Part shown: in pieces, positions 12,441 through 23,094 of the stretch | How the letters are laid out: each line of letters starts with the position of its first letter | Position numbering within the stretch: position 1 is the stretch's first letter | From: Boesenbergia rotunda | Lineage: Eukaryota > Streptophyta > Magnoliopsida > Zingiberales > Zingiberaceae | Assembly: GCA_024364735.1 (NCBI GenBank) | Contig: JAGFNQ010000197.1 | Location: 215,902 to 279,901 of the forward strand | Reading direction: 5' to 3' | DNA: 64,000 nt | Made by a program: the position numbers and the translations under genes | The notes under the pieces: generated by a model | The model's input: the letters and a program-made list of their open reading frames with translations, nothing else | Database searches by the model: none | Told to the model about the DNA's origin: nothing

Positions 12441-12800
12441 GTATTATTATCTTGTAGCAATTAGAATTCATAACTTTTATAATATTAATGATTCATTTCT
12501 AATTAATTTCGTTCAACATTAATCAACACAAGTCAACATACGAATTATAACTGTTATAACAAATATAATTTATTTCTGATTAATATTAATCAATATTATA
12601 TTATAATATTTATAGGATCATAACTATTATAATTATATAATTATAATCATTATAAAATTATAATTATTATAATTATATAGCAATCTTAGCTATTCTAATT
12701 ACATTAGCTATTAAATAATAACATCAAAATAAAAATAATTTTAGAAAATAAAAATGTAGAGAGATGATTACACTCTTTTGACTTTTGCCAAATAAAAAAA

Positions 12801-13046
12801 TGAATAATGATTGGGAGAGTGAAAATAAGAGAGTGAAAATCATAGTAAATGACGTGATATCTTACATGCACGATCTTCGACGGGTTCACCGTGCCCCCTA
12901 GGGTATAGTTTGATTCGGGGCGGCGGCCGAAGGCCGGCGATGGTGTCCAAGCGATAATCGGACGTGTGCATGTAAAGTGTCACGTCATGCCACATCATTC
13001 ACTATGATTTTCACTCTCTTATTTACACTCTCCCTATCATTGCTCA
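12801..13046 (-). mobile_element. MITE (copy 1), same family as 54418-54650
   Basis: The left end TGAATAATGATTGGGAGAGT and right end ACTCTCCCTATCATTGCTCA form roughly 20-bp imperfect terminal inverted repeats. The GC-rich core is the reverse complement of the copy at 54418-54650. Flanks are A-rich, so the target duplication (about TAAAAAA) is uncertain. Non-coding. Confidence 0.85.
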
Positions 13047-13139
13047 TAAAAAATGCAACAAATAAATTCACTTTTTGTTTGTAATAATAATTGCGTGAGT
13101 CCACGATAAATCCTGAGGATAACTTGCTTTGTCACTCTA

Positions 13140-13412
13140 TGTAAAAAGTGAAATCATCACCTTAGCAGCTCTCGGTCTCGACCCCATAAATATCCAGAGG
13201 AGGTAAATCATAATTTTTTACTGATAGAGTAAGACGCCTAGAACTGAGAGGATTTAAGCTAGCAAATAGATTTTTACCCTATGCTGTGTGAACCTGAGAC
13301 CTCCGATGTAAACAACCAGACACCTTACCAGGCTATTTTTACCCTATGCGACTGTGTAAACCTGAGACCTCCAATGTAAACAACCAGACACCTTACCAAC
13401 CAAGCTTGTCTA
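13140..13412 (-). mobile_element. SINE (tRNA-derived), head duplicated
   Basis: On the minus strand: GGTTGGTAAGGTGTCTGG (A-box region) and GGTCTCAGGTTCACA (B-box region), present twice with a 68-bp period (13272-13405). A body follows containing ATTTATGGGG and GCTGCTAAGGTGATGATTTCAC, with tail CTTTTTACA. Body and tail match the SINE at 14434-14670, defining one family. Confidence 0.75.
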
Positions 13413-13433
13413 TCGGGGCAAAACTAAATTAAT

Positions 13434-13514
13434 TGTCAAGAATGGGATTCGAACCCATGCCCTTACGGACCAGTACCTGAAACTGGCGCCTTAGACCAAC
13501 TCGGCCATCTTGAC
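13434..13514 (-). tRNA. tRNA-Leu (CAG anticodon)
   Basis: The minus strand folds as a tRNA. The acceptor stem is GTCAAGA/TCTTGAC with discriminator A. The A-box region is GATGGCCGAGTTGGTCTAAGG, the anticodon stem is CCAGT/ACTGG around loop TTCAGGT (anticodon CAG), there is a class II variable arm, and the T arm has GGTTCGAATCC. It is 81 nt with no intron and no encoded CCA, normal for a plant nuclear class II tRNA. A T-run (AGTTTTG) lies 10-20 nt downstream on the minus strand. Because it sits inside a SINE target duplication it may be a retroposed copy. Confidence 0.93.
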
Positions 13515-13792
13515 ATTGACAAAATAGAAATCCACTTTGTCACTCTAACTATATAACCAGAGCACGGTGGAGCACTAGACAATTAAAGATTAGTCTCAGT
13601 GTCGATAATTTAATGAATATATTCTTTTTTAATAAACGACTAACTTAACAACATTGGTTATAAATTGATTATTACGAGCGATTTATTTTAATAATCAATA
13701 AAAAAAATTTATGAGAATAAATCCATCCATTTTTTTTTTTTAAATCCATCCACTTTCACGATTGATATCTGATCACATGGATCAAGAGAGGC

Positions 13793-14023
13793 AAGGGGGC
13801 GTTTGGTTTGTTTCATTTTTTATTTTTATTTTTTAGAAAATCGTATTTTCTCGTTTTCTGAAAAATAATTTTTTTTTATTTTCCAGTTTTCCAGAAAACG
13901 TTATGTTTTTTTCTAGAAAACAAAACTGAAAAATGTAAACCAAACATGTTTTCTAGAAAACTACATTTTCCATCAAAAATGAAAATGAAAAACAAACTAG
14001 AAAATACAAATCAAGCGCCCCTT
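13793..14023. mobile_element. MITE with CGTTTGGTTTG-type ends
   Basis: Left end AAGGGGGCGTTTGGTTTG, right end CAAATCAAGCGCCCCTT (inverted, imperfect). The interior is A/T-rich with TTTTCTAGAAAA-like palindromes. No ORF. The target duplication is not clear. A related, less complete element lies at 63735-63933. Confidence 0.75.
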
Positions 14024-14146
14024 AATATTCTCAAAATCCAGATGCTTTCCCCTCTGCCACTTAAAGGACACAATTGTTGTGCGTGATAACAAGTGTCGCA
14101 AGGCAACTGAGAGTGGTCTTTTGGCCGGTCTCTTGCTCTGTTGCAG

Positions 14147-15175
14147 ACCGTGGTGCTCAAAGTGCACATACATTGCGATGGATGCAAGCAAGATGTCAAG
14201 AAATTACTTCAGAAAATCGAAGGTGAATGAGCAATTTTGGGGGCTGGATCTTAGTTTGTTGTGCTTCAACCTTTTTCCTTTTTCTTTTGGTTTGAGCTTT
14301 TGATCAATAGACTCGTGCCTTCGTTTTTGAACAGGAGTCATTTTTGAACAGGAGTCTACACTGTGATCATAGATGCGGAGCAACAGAAGGTGAATGTGGA
14401 CTCCAGCACCCCTGATCAAGAAGCTAGTCAGATGATGGAAGCTCCCACAGGCTGGATCGAATGGTAAGGCGCCTGACCGATTTCGTCGAGGTCACAGGTT
14501 CGAAGGTCGCCAGTTACGTACGGGGATAAAACCCTGATCTGTTGGCATTAATTTACTCAACCCCAGACACCTCACCACACCAGTGATAACCGTGGTTTGT
14601 CTTCCTCTGAAAATTTATGGGGCCAGGACTAGGGGCCGCTAAGGTGGCGGTTCACCTTTTTCATTCGTCGTAGTCAGATCAGGGAAGCACGTAGAGCTCT
14701 GGTCTCACAAATCCACCAACCAAAGCAGCAACTCCAACCACAACAAGCAGTAGCATCAAGCCAAGGATGGGAACAAGAAGAAGAAGAAGAACAACGACAG
14801 CTTGAAGAACCAGCAAAGCATGGTGAGCTCCTTCAGCTCCGACGATGAGTTTGGTGCCAAGAAAAATCTGCACAAAAAGCTTGTGGAAGCTCATCCCGAT
14901 CGAGCTACTGGATTAAATGCAGCACCACCAAACCACAGGATGGCTGATAATGGTGGCCTGGCAGCTCTCCGAGGACATGGCCACCACCAGCACAGCGACA
15001 ACTAGCTAGGCACAAACTTTTCCAGCTAATGGAAATCACCAAGCACCTCCACCTTCCATGATGATGAACTCGAGGGCGGTGAACATCACCACCAACAGCA
15101 TGCTGATGAACGAGAGCAGATTCATGCAACCCAAATCCCAAGTGATGTACATATGGCTACTATACTGCCCTTTTT
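14147..15175 (+). pseudogene. Heavy-metal-associated isoprenylated plant protein (HIPP) pseudogene
   Basis: Exon 14147-14222 encodes an HMA domain core with the metal-binding CDGC (VLKVHIHCDGCKQDVKKLL). The next exon starts at 14352 (GVYTVIIDAEQQKVNV). Later KKLVRSGKHVELWSHK appears, then a Lys/Asn/Gln-rich stretch and QPKSQVMY near the end, the usual HIPP order. Breaks: no N-terminal exon is visible (a MITE ends just upstream), there is a frameshift before KKLVRS, a SINE sits at 14434-14670 inside the domain, and a TAG follows SNHNKQ. The splice acceptor of the second exon is tandemly duplicated (14324-14357). Non-functional as read. Confidence 0.82.
14434..14670 (+). mobile_element. SINE inserted in HIPP pseudogene, TSD TAGTCAGAT
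   Basis: 237 bp flanked by the exact 9-bp duplication TAGTCAGAT (14425-14433 and 14671-14679). It has an A-box-like TGGATCGAATGG, a B box AGGTTCGAAGG, and the same body and tail (AAATTTATGGGG, GCTAAGGTGGCGGTTCACC, TTTTTCA) as the minus-strand SINE at 13140-13412. It lacks terminal inverted repeats, arguing against a DNA transposon. Confidence 0.8.
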
Positions 15176-17537
15176 CTTTTTTGACTATTCAGTTTTTTAC
15201 AATCCAATTAATTACCGGTCTTCAAAGATAAATCACAAAAATATAACACCAAATGGTTGGCAGAACCGATCTTTGCGATTTTCGTCGTCCATATAACCTC
15301 ATCCAATGCCAAATTCATACTCTCTACTTATGAGACAAACTTGTAGAGATTTTTTTATTCATAAGTACTTCGGCTCACACGAACACCAAGTAAAAATTTT
15401 CACTCGTCAATGCAGAGTATGGCAATGGATGGATAATGTTGACCCGGAGAAAGGGACATGAGAATCCAAAAAGGAAGTGCAGAGCACTAGGTAACATAAC
15501 ACCTCTTTGCTAGGGAAGTGTGCATGGTAACTGGAAGAAACAAAACACAATTTAAGATCGATCTTCTTCTTTCTTTCTTTCAAGTTCTGATGATCAACTA
15601 ATTAAACTTGAGGGGTTTAGGCACTCTGAATGATAAGAAGCTTGATAGCTAAAATCTAATATGGATTAAGATGTCTGAGTTTAAAAAAGATAAAATAAGA
15701 GAGAAGTATTTAAATCGACGAAATCTCTAGTTATAGTCCAAATTCAACAACCGGTTACTAAAATGAAATCGTGCACCTATTGACTTGGATTCAAATTGAA
15801 ACCAACTTCGTGTCCTCCATAGCCGAATAGAATGAGACAATAATCTCAAGAGTTGTAAATAAATTAAACCTTCGTGCATAAATTTGATCTTCAATTTAAG
15901 AGGATAAATTAAATCAATAAGTTTAAACAATTCGATAAATTAAATAAATAAACTTGGACACATATATTTAGCTTATTAATAACGTTCACGAATAATATTT
16001 TTGGACCATATTTATCAATTAAACTTTTTTCAATATGTTAAATAAATAAATAAAAATATATATTTTATCAAACTCAATAATCAACTAAATAAACTTAAAA
16101 TGTAAAAATTTCAAACCATCTGAGTTTTATAAAATTTAAACAAATCAAGCTCAAGCTTATAAAAAGAAATGAAATCAAATTTGAATAATTATTTCAACGG
16201 CTTGATTTATTTTAAGCTCCATCTGATTTGACTTGATTATTTTATCAAATACCATAAAGCATGACTCATCAACCAGTTTGGTTTAAGTAATGAAAGATTC
16301 TTGAGTAAATTGCATGCCTGTCAGCGATCCAAGAATACAACCCGGAATGTGATTACATCAGTTTTTCAAGGTTTTTCTCTACGATGGTGTTATTGTCAAT
16401 TCAACCGCGTTTGTCGCCACCAAACACCGCCTGTCGAACGCCATCGTCGAACAATGTCGAACGCCACCAAACACTGCCTGCCTGCCGAACGACGTCGCCG
16501 AATGCCGCCTGCATGCTGCACGACGTAACACCGCTTGCATGCTGCACGGCGTAACGTTGCCTGCCGAACGTCGTTGTTGAACGCGGCCTGTCAAACGTCG
16601 TCACCGAGGGCCGGAGGTGGCAGGCAGCTCGTTGGACGGAGGTGGTAGTGCGTGAGGAACAAAGAACTAAAAAAGTGGCGTGCGAGAATAATTGTTTTTT
16701 TAAACTTAGGTTTTGAATTAAAATTTTAATTAATTAAATGAATAAAGCTATAGGTTAGATAAACTAAATAGAACTAGTCCGAAGCCCAACAAAATTATCC
16801 CCAAAAAAAAGCTAAAATAAGAAAAAACAAATTCTAAAATATTATCCGAATTTATATATATCACCTATAATAACACCATTAATAATAATAATATTATTAT
16901 ATATATTTTATTTTATTACTGCGATTAATCTCATTTCCTATACTAAGTTATACATGAAACCTTTAAACAAATAAATTTTTATTATATTATCTAATATTGA
17001 ACCAAATAATATTACGTTTATGTTTTATTCTCAATATCCTCGTTATGTGATTATCATCAAAGTTATATATAATAATCTAACAACCAAATGCATCCTAAAA
17101 TGAGATATTCATGGTTTATCTCATTTTAAGACAGAAGACATAAAATTGATCAAATGAATGTGAATCGAGAAAACCATGCCTCCTCAATGTTCAAAGATTG
17201 CTACATACCGAAGGCAATCGATCATTGATGCTTGTAGCAGATTCAATTGCATCAATGACTTAAGAATCAGGAGCAAGAGGGGTCAAATAAAAAAGGCAGA
17301 AAGAAATCTAGCAAACCCACCGGACCGAGCCTGTGCTGGATGCCATGAATTCAAGAGCATTTGGATTCAAGAAATCAGTTTCATACTCATTTGGATTCTA
17401 CATTATTATCTTAATATTTCTACAATGACAGTTCAATGTCGAAAGAATTGCACATGAAATGGGCATCAAGCATCTCGAGCTTAACAATTGACATTGTGTG
17501 AATTTTCTATTGCTCTTGTGTGAGTGTGACCTCTCTG
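15176..17537. other. Intergenic, AT-rich with a GC-rich patch
   Basis: Mostly AT-rich DNA without coding evidence. A GC-rich patch at about 16420-16660 consists of imperfect repeats of CTGCCGAACG, GTCGAACG and GCATGCTGCACG types. Open frames there change phase with the repeats and show no family. The final 200-300 bp before 17537 are probably GABP 3' UTR. Confidence 0.6.
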
Positions 17538-20500
17538 TTAAGAATTTATGTTGGTGACTGGGCCCTTGAACCAGTGCCTCGCACTCAGCAACCACGATGC
17601 AATGGTGAGGATGAAGAGGCCGCCGACCGCAACCGGAGTATAGTTGAGGGTGTCCTTGGTTATAGGATACTCAACGGGCAAGGAGAAGAAGACAGTGATG
17701 GTCGCAACCCAAAGGACAGCAACCCAACCAACAAAGGCACCGTAGCGGCCGAGGTTGAAGGGTCCTGGCACGAACCTATTGCGTGCCAAGGTCACTCGGA
17801 AGAAGATAGGCAGTGCATAGGCAATGTAGAGTCCTATGGTGGCTATAGACACCATTGCTTGGAATGCCACCAAACTTACCAGATACTGCAAAATAAAATA
17901 AATAAATAAATAAAAATAAAAGTTAGTTTGTTTGGCGCGCATCTATGATGAAAATTTCTTAAGCTTGTTTTCACTACTGACATATGTGGATCTATAAAAA
18001 GGTCAAGTTTTTGTCTATGAATTGAATATTTGTCTGAAAGTCCACAACCTAATCCATAATTCTCGCCCTTTTTCATCCGGACTTGGAATTGGCATCGACA
18101 GATTTAAGTTTTTGTGTATAAATGAACTTCAAATTTAGTATTGCCAATAAAGTGCCAGAAATTTTAGTAGACAACAATGGAAAAAAGACGACTAGCTGAT
18201 GATGAGGTCAATGAGAACGATGATCAAAGGAATCAAAACTCTTACGAAGAGTATTGTCTAATCACATGATTCTATAATTAATAACAGAATTAACAGGGAT
18301 AAGACAATGAGATAGAAATAATACCGTCAATGCCATGCAAAATGCTATGAAAGCAGAGAGCCAAACTGCATTTATCGGAACTTCTTGTTTGTTGACTTTG
18401 TGCCAAATTAATGATAAAGGCATAGCTCCATCTCGAGAGAATGCGTATACCATTCTACATCCAAGCAGCATCACGATGAGATCTCAACAGAAGTTTGTAC
18501 TTAGTAGTAAGAGCAAATTTTAGACGTCAATTAGCATAAAAGCTTCGGCAATATATAGTTGTTTACCTGGAGTTACTTGTCACACAACTCATGCCACAAA
18601 AGAATATCGCAATCGCAACAATACCTAAGCAAACAATTCCACCAATGCCACTTCCGTATCTATTTTTGAAGGCGAGATAGAATACTTCAGCAATTGCATA
18701 ACCACCAGCATCATTTTCAGGGTTTAAAAGATAGGGAATATTGGTAACTGCGAATGTGATACCGAGGAGGTAGCCCCAACCAACAACGATTGATATGCCA
18801 ATGGAACTAATTATTCCTTTCGGACCATTCTTGTCTGCATTTTTAGTTTCCTCTGTCTGAAATAGCAAAATATAAAGAGCACTCTCTGATTATCAACACA
18901 GTAAAACACTTGAGATAGTGTAAAAGGTTACAAATATGTTCAGTTTGTATGCTATACAGCTTCGGTTGAGGTTATTTCATTACGAATCAATGCAATAGTC
19001 GTCTAGTTAATATGAAACTCAAATAGGATGTTCTGATAGAAGTTTTGAATGTCGAATGCAGATCAAATATAAAATATGAAATCAAATTATTACTTTCATG
19101 CAGAGAACATTTCTTATATCAACCAGAAAAGTACCTAATTACTAGCCGGTGATTAATTATGATAGTAAATTCCCAATAACAAATAAGAAGCCTGATTTAC
19201 TAAGCTAATAGTTAGAAAATTCTGCAAGTTTAGACAAGTATTCATACCATGTGAGCAGATGCATCGTATCCCGTCACTGTATATTGGCTCATCAGAAGTC
19301 CTAAAACAAAGATGTAGAATTTGTTGTGGATTCCAGCATCATTTTCAGTGTTAAAATGAGTGAAAACAAATTTAGCACTGGCCCTTTCAGTGGCAACGGT
19401 AGGAATTAGGATCATTAGGACGAACACACCTAACGAAAGTCATCCTATTAAAATCTCGATAAGGGGAAAAAAAACTCTCCATAGGTTTATATGAAAATAC
19501 AAGAATTCGGAAGAGAATAACTTGGCACACACCTACTAAATTCCATGCAGCAGCTAACTGTCCAAATAATGATAGCCAACTGATAGGAAGGCTGTTTATT
19601 ATAGCATGGACGAAGAGAATTCCCCCGTGGAAAGCAATGACCACGTATTTGGAAGCTGAGTACCCTCCTCCATTGTTTCCACCAGTACTAAGTAAGATAA
19701 TCACTTGAAGTAACTGAGCTAGCGAGAAGTCTACACTGGTTGTAACAGCCCACTGCAAGAAAAAAATTTCTTTCTTAAACACCATCAGAAGAGGCAGCCT
19801 GCGGTCAACAATCGAACTGACGAATTACTTATTTGATCACCTGCCCAACAATGTTAAACCTGCATAGAATTAGATCATAGATGTCAAGGGTTTTATCCTT
19901 CTCAAGTATTATTGTATAAGTATTGCACATCAGATTGTCTTAAGAAGATCGCACCAAACTATTAATAGAACAAGGAACAGGTATTTTCATGAACAATTGA
20001 AATTGTTGGAGATTCTAAGAATGCACAACTCATTTATTTGCTTCATGTTTTTCTACCTATTTATGAGAAAACTGAACTTTCAAGTTTGAGATTTGAATTC
20101 AAAATTTAAAATTTGCTTCATCCCTTAGAATCATCGCTCTTCTCTATAAATGTTTTGGTGTTCCAAAGGCAGTAAAAGATACTGCAAATAGAGCTAAAAG
20201 TTAGGATTCCAACTATCATGGATTCGCAATTTGTTGTTGTGCGTTGGAGAATTTCCTGAAACTTTATCAATAGAAACTAACACAGAAAAGACGACAAATA
20301 GCAGTATCAGAAATGACGAATCAGGATATCGAAGCTAAACTTTCATCCGATAATAGTGAAATTAAGTGGGCGTACCATCCGGTGATCCAGGAGGCGAAAG
20401 GCGCCCATTGCCGGCCGGAGAGCCTGGCGCTCCAGTAGTACAATCCGCCAGAAGTCGGGTAGGAGGAGCAGATCTCCGCCATCGACATCCCCACGAACAT

Positions 20501-20866
20501 GGTGAAGAAGCCGGCGACGAACCACCCGTAGATCATGGTGACCGTCCCGCCGTACTTGAGCCCGGTGTTGTAGAGCGTGGTGATGCCCGTCAGCACGGAG
20601 ATGATCGAGAACGAGAAGGCGAAGTTCGACAGAACCCTAGAACCAACCAATCCCCTCAATTCGTATCAAACCCAAATCCCCCCAAAAAAAACAAAGAATA
20701 AAAAAGACATTTTTTTGAATATAAAAAAAACAACACAAACAAAAAAGCAGGATGATTACGAGAGATCGCGCTTGAGCTCCTGCTTGTACCCGAGCTCATG
20801 GAGGCGGGCACCGCCGGAGTCGACCTCGATACTTGTGGATCCATTACGCTCCTCCTTCCCTGACAT
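17538..20866 (-). CDS. GABP: GABA permease / bidirectional amino-acid transporter, 8 coding exons
   Basis: Amino-acid/polyamine/organocation superfamily transporter. The family member GABP/BAT1 moves GABA and other amino acids across the mitochondrial or plasma membrane. Exons (transcript order): 20866-20760, 20636-20376, 19859-19841, 19752-19533, 19429-19248, 18856-18567, 18454-18325, 17885-17538. They join in frame to 518 aa, the usual length. Visible: N-terminal LHELGYKQELKRDLSVLSN, the first helix FAFSFSIISVLTGI, PTSGGLYYWSARLSG, ASWITGWFNIVGQWA, TGYDASAHMTEETKNA, CGMSCVTSNSRMVYAFSRDGA and VPINAVW, with about 12 hydrophobic segments. The start is the first ATG before the family's N-terminal motif. 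Exon 3 is a 19-nt microexon. The gene is head to head with CYCH. Confidence 0.93.
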
Positions 20867-20967
20867 GATCAGCGACGATCACCGCAATTGTCCAAACGAC
20901 TGTCGATTTTCTTCCACACGGAATTTAAAAAGGCAGATTCGTTGAGATCTGCGTGGCTGGAAATATA

Positions 20968-20990
20968 ATGCTTATATATATAAATATAGC
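20968..20990 (-). promoter_or_regulatory. Possible TATA box of GABP
   Basis: On the minus strand TATTTATATATATAAGC lies about 105-125 bp upstream of the GABP ATG, a normal plant TATA distance. Position and motif only. Confidence 0.45.
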
Positions 20991-22128
20991 AAGACGTGCG
21001 TGGACTAAAGATGCCAGTCAAAGCCAGAAAATCCTTAAATATTTAAGGATAGAAGTTAAATGGCTACTACTAAAATGATTAGAATTTAATCGGTTAGAAT
21101 TTTTTTTATAATTTTTAAATTATTATTAAAGATGTTTAAATTAAATTATATCTTTTTCTATTTATTTATATAATAAATTATATTCTTTCCTATTTATTTC
21201 ATATTAAATTATATCCATTCTTATTTATTTTCATATTAGAGTAACTTTTAACTTATAAAAATTTATTATGATTTTTTAATAATTTTTAAGATCATTAGAA
21301 GTGTTTAAACCAAATTATATTCTTACCTTTTTATTTCATATTAAATTAAATTTTATTTATTTATTTTTATATTAAATTAATATTTTTTTATTTATAAAAA
21401 TTTATTCGGGTTAGATTTTAATCATTTAGAATTATCGAATATTTAATGCATTCATTAGCTACGAAACAGTGGATTCTCCTTTGGAATCTATTTAGAAAAA
21501 AAAATTGAGAAAAATGGTAGATACCTGATAGAAGACAAGTGGATGACTTTGGAGTCGACGGTTTGTAACATCTTCCATGATTAGACACCTGTAACATCTT
21601 CAGTTAAAACTATTTTATTTTATTATTTTATAAATTTCTAACAAACCGAAGAAATCTGTGGAGCATCTTGTGTGACGTTGACACACACGAAATTCCGAAG
21701 GCTCTTAGGCCATGAATCTCAATGTTAATAGTGAAAATTCCATGAGATATAATTGATGGAATAATTTGTATTATTAATGGAAGGTGCTCAGTTTTAACAT
21801 TATATTTGTATCATACAAATATATTTTTACATTAATATTTTTTTACAAACTTAATTAATGTTATTTATTTTTAAAAAGTCAAAATCACTTTAAAAAGCTT
21901 CCACTATTGCATAATAATTTTAGTTATTTTTAAAGTAATTTTAATTAAATTTAAATAATTTTAGTTTAATTCATAAAAAATAATTTTGATGTAAAGTGTT
22001 TTATATATGAACTTTTTAATAGAATTAAATCGATTTATTTTTAGAAATTATAGTGGTTACTCTAGTAGGTTTTTATTTTGATACCTTCTAAATATCCATT
22101 TTTTGATACCTACCAAAGGTCTTTATTA

Positions 22129-22198
22129 TGGGCCTAGCTGGCCTAATGGGCCGGCAGGTTATAAGCCCTAAAGACTAATTGTTCTCCCGATCGGCCCA
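22129..22198 (+). promoter_or_regulatory. Site II (TGGGCC) cluster and telo-box-like motif upstream of CYCH
   Basis: TGGGCC at 22129-22134 and 22147-22152, its complement GGCCCA at 22193-22198, and AAGCCCTAA at about 22163-22172. Site II (TGGGCY) plus telo-box-like motifs are typical of plant promoters for cell-proliferation and basal expression genes, fitting cyclin H. Confidence 0.6.
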
Positions 22199-23094
22199 TG
22201 ACTTGTTCTCAAATTTGTGATCCCTAAAATGCCCCTGGCAGACGGTCCAATTTTCGTTTTTATTCTGTCAGAATCCCCCGAGTCCTTTGCGCTGTTCCTG
22301 CCGCTGTGCCGCTTGGCTTCCTCCGCGCCGCCTGTCCCCTCGATCGCCGCTGCCGTCGCATCTCTTCGTCGCTGCTGATGGATGCCTTCGGTCTCTGATC
22401 TATTAGGAATTTTGCCACTGTAGGAATCGAGGCTTTGGAAAATCGTTACTGTTAAATTCGTAAGCGGGCATAATATCGATCTCTCCTTTATCTTCGTTGC
22501 TTGTGAGTTAGGTATCTTTTTGGTTTTGTGATGCGAAATCTAGGTGCTTTTACAGTTCCGACGAAGTGAGAGTTCTATACCAATCACGTCCTTGAGCTAT
22601 TGAGAAGGCTCAAAATTCAAAATGAGTGTTAATGATTTGCGCCTCATGAAATATGTTTTTTTTTTGTAAAAGATTCTTTATTTTTGTGTATTTCTTGTGC
22701 TTCTTTGTTTATAACCTATTCACGGAGATGCCTTCCGTTTGCAGGTATTGGAACTTCGTTTGGCGAGACTACAAATCATGTTTACAATATTTGCTTTCGC
22801 CAGCTTCCAACGTTCACTTTACTAACTCCAAAACCCTCCTTTAATACTGTCATCCAGCTCCTTATCAGTCGATGGTGAAGGATCTGACGCTCCCTTCATC
22901 AATCTATAATATCTCTGCCTGCTGAGTTCAAGTGAATTGAAAATTGAAATTTATCTTATCATAGGTTGCTTTCAAAGTGTTCCCAAAATCCTTCTTGAAT
23001 AGTCAACAACATACATACCCTAAATTGCCAAAACCCCATCAGTTTTGATAAGTTTCCCTTTATTTTGATTTTGGATATCTTTCTGGGGTAAACA

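Larger units (their letters stand above)
13127..13547 (-). mobile_element. Retroposed tRNA-Leu + SINE unit flanked by a 13-bp TSD
   Basis: CTTTGTCACTCTA occurs exactly at 13127-13139 and 13535-13547. On the minus strand the DNA between reads: a 20-nt leader, a complete tRNA-Leu(CAG), a linker with a TTTT, and then a SINE with a tandemly duplicated head and a TTTTTACA tail. The simplest reading is one retrotransposition of a pol III read-through transcript, with the target duplication bracketing both parts. This reading is inference; the repeats and tRNA are seen directly. Confidence 0.7.
20867..23094. other. GABP-CYCH divergent intergenic region and CYCH 5' leader
   Basis: Very AT-rich from 21050 to 22080 with no coding signal. 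From 22240 to 22400 it becomes GC-rich (GCTGTGCCGCTTGG, CGCCGCTGCCGTCG), typical of a plant 5' UTR. The start codon of CYCH comes 700 bp later, so a leader intron is likely within about 22400-23090. Confidence 0.6.

Noticed and set aside
17876..18076. N-terminal extension of the last GABP exon
   Set aside because: Reads into the intron; a consensus acceptor at 17886-17887 sets the exon start and family alignment agrees.
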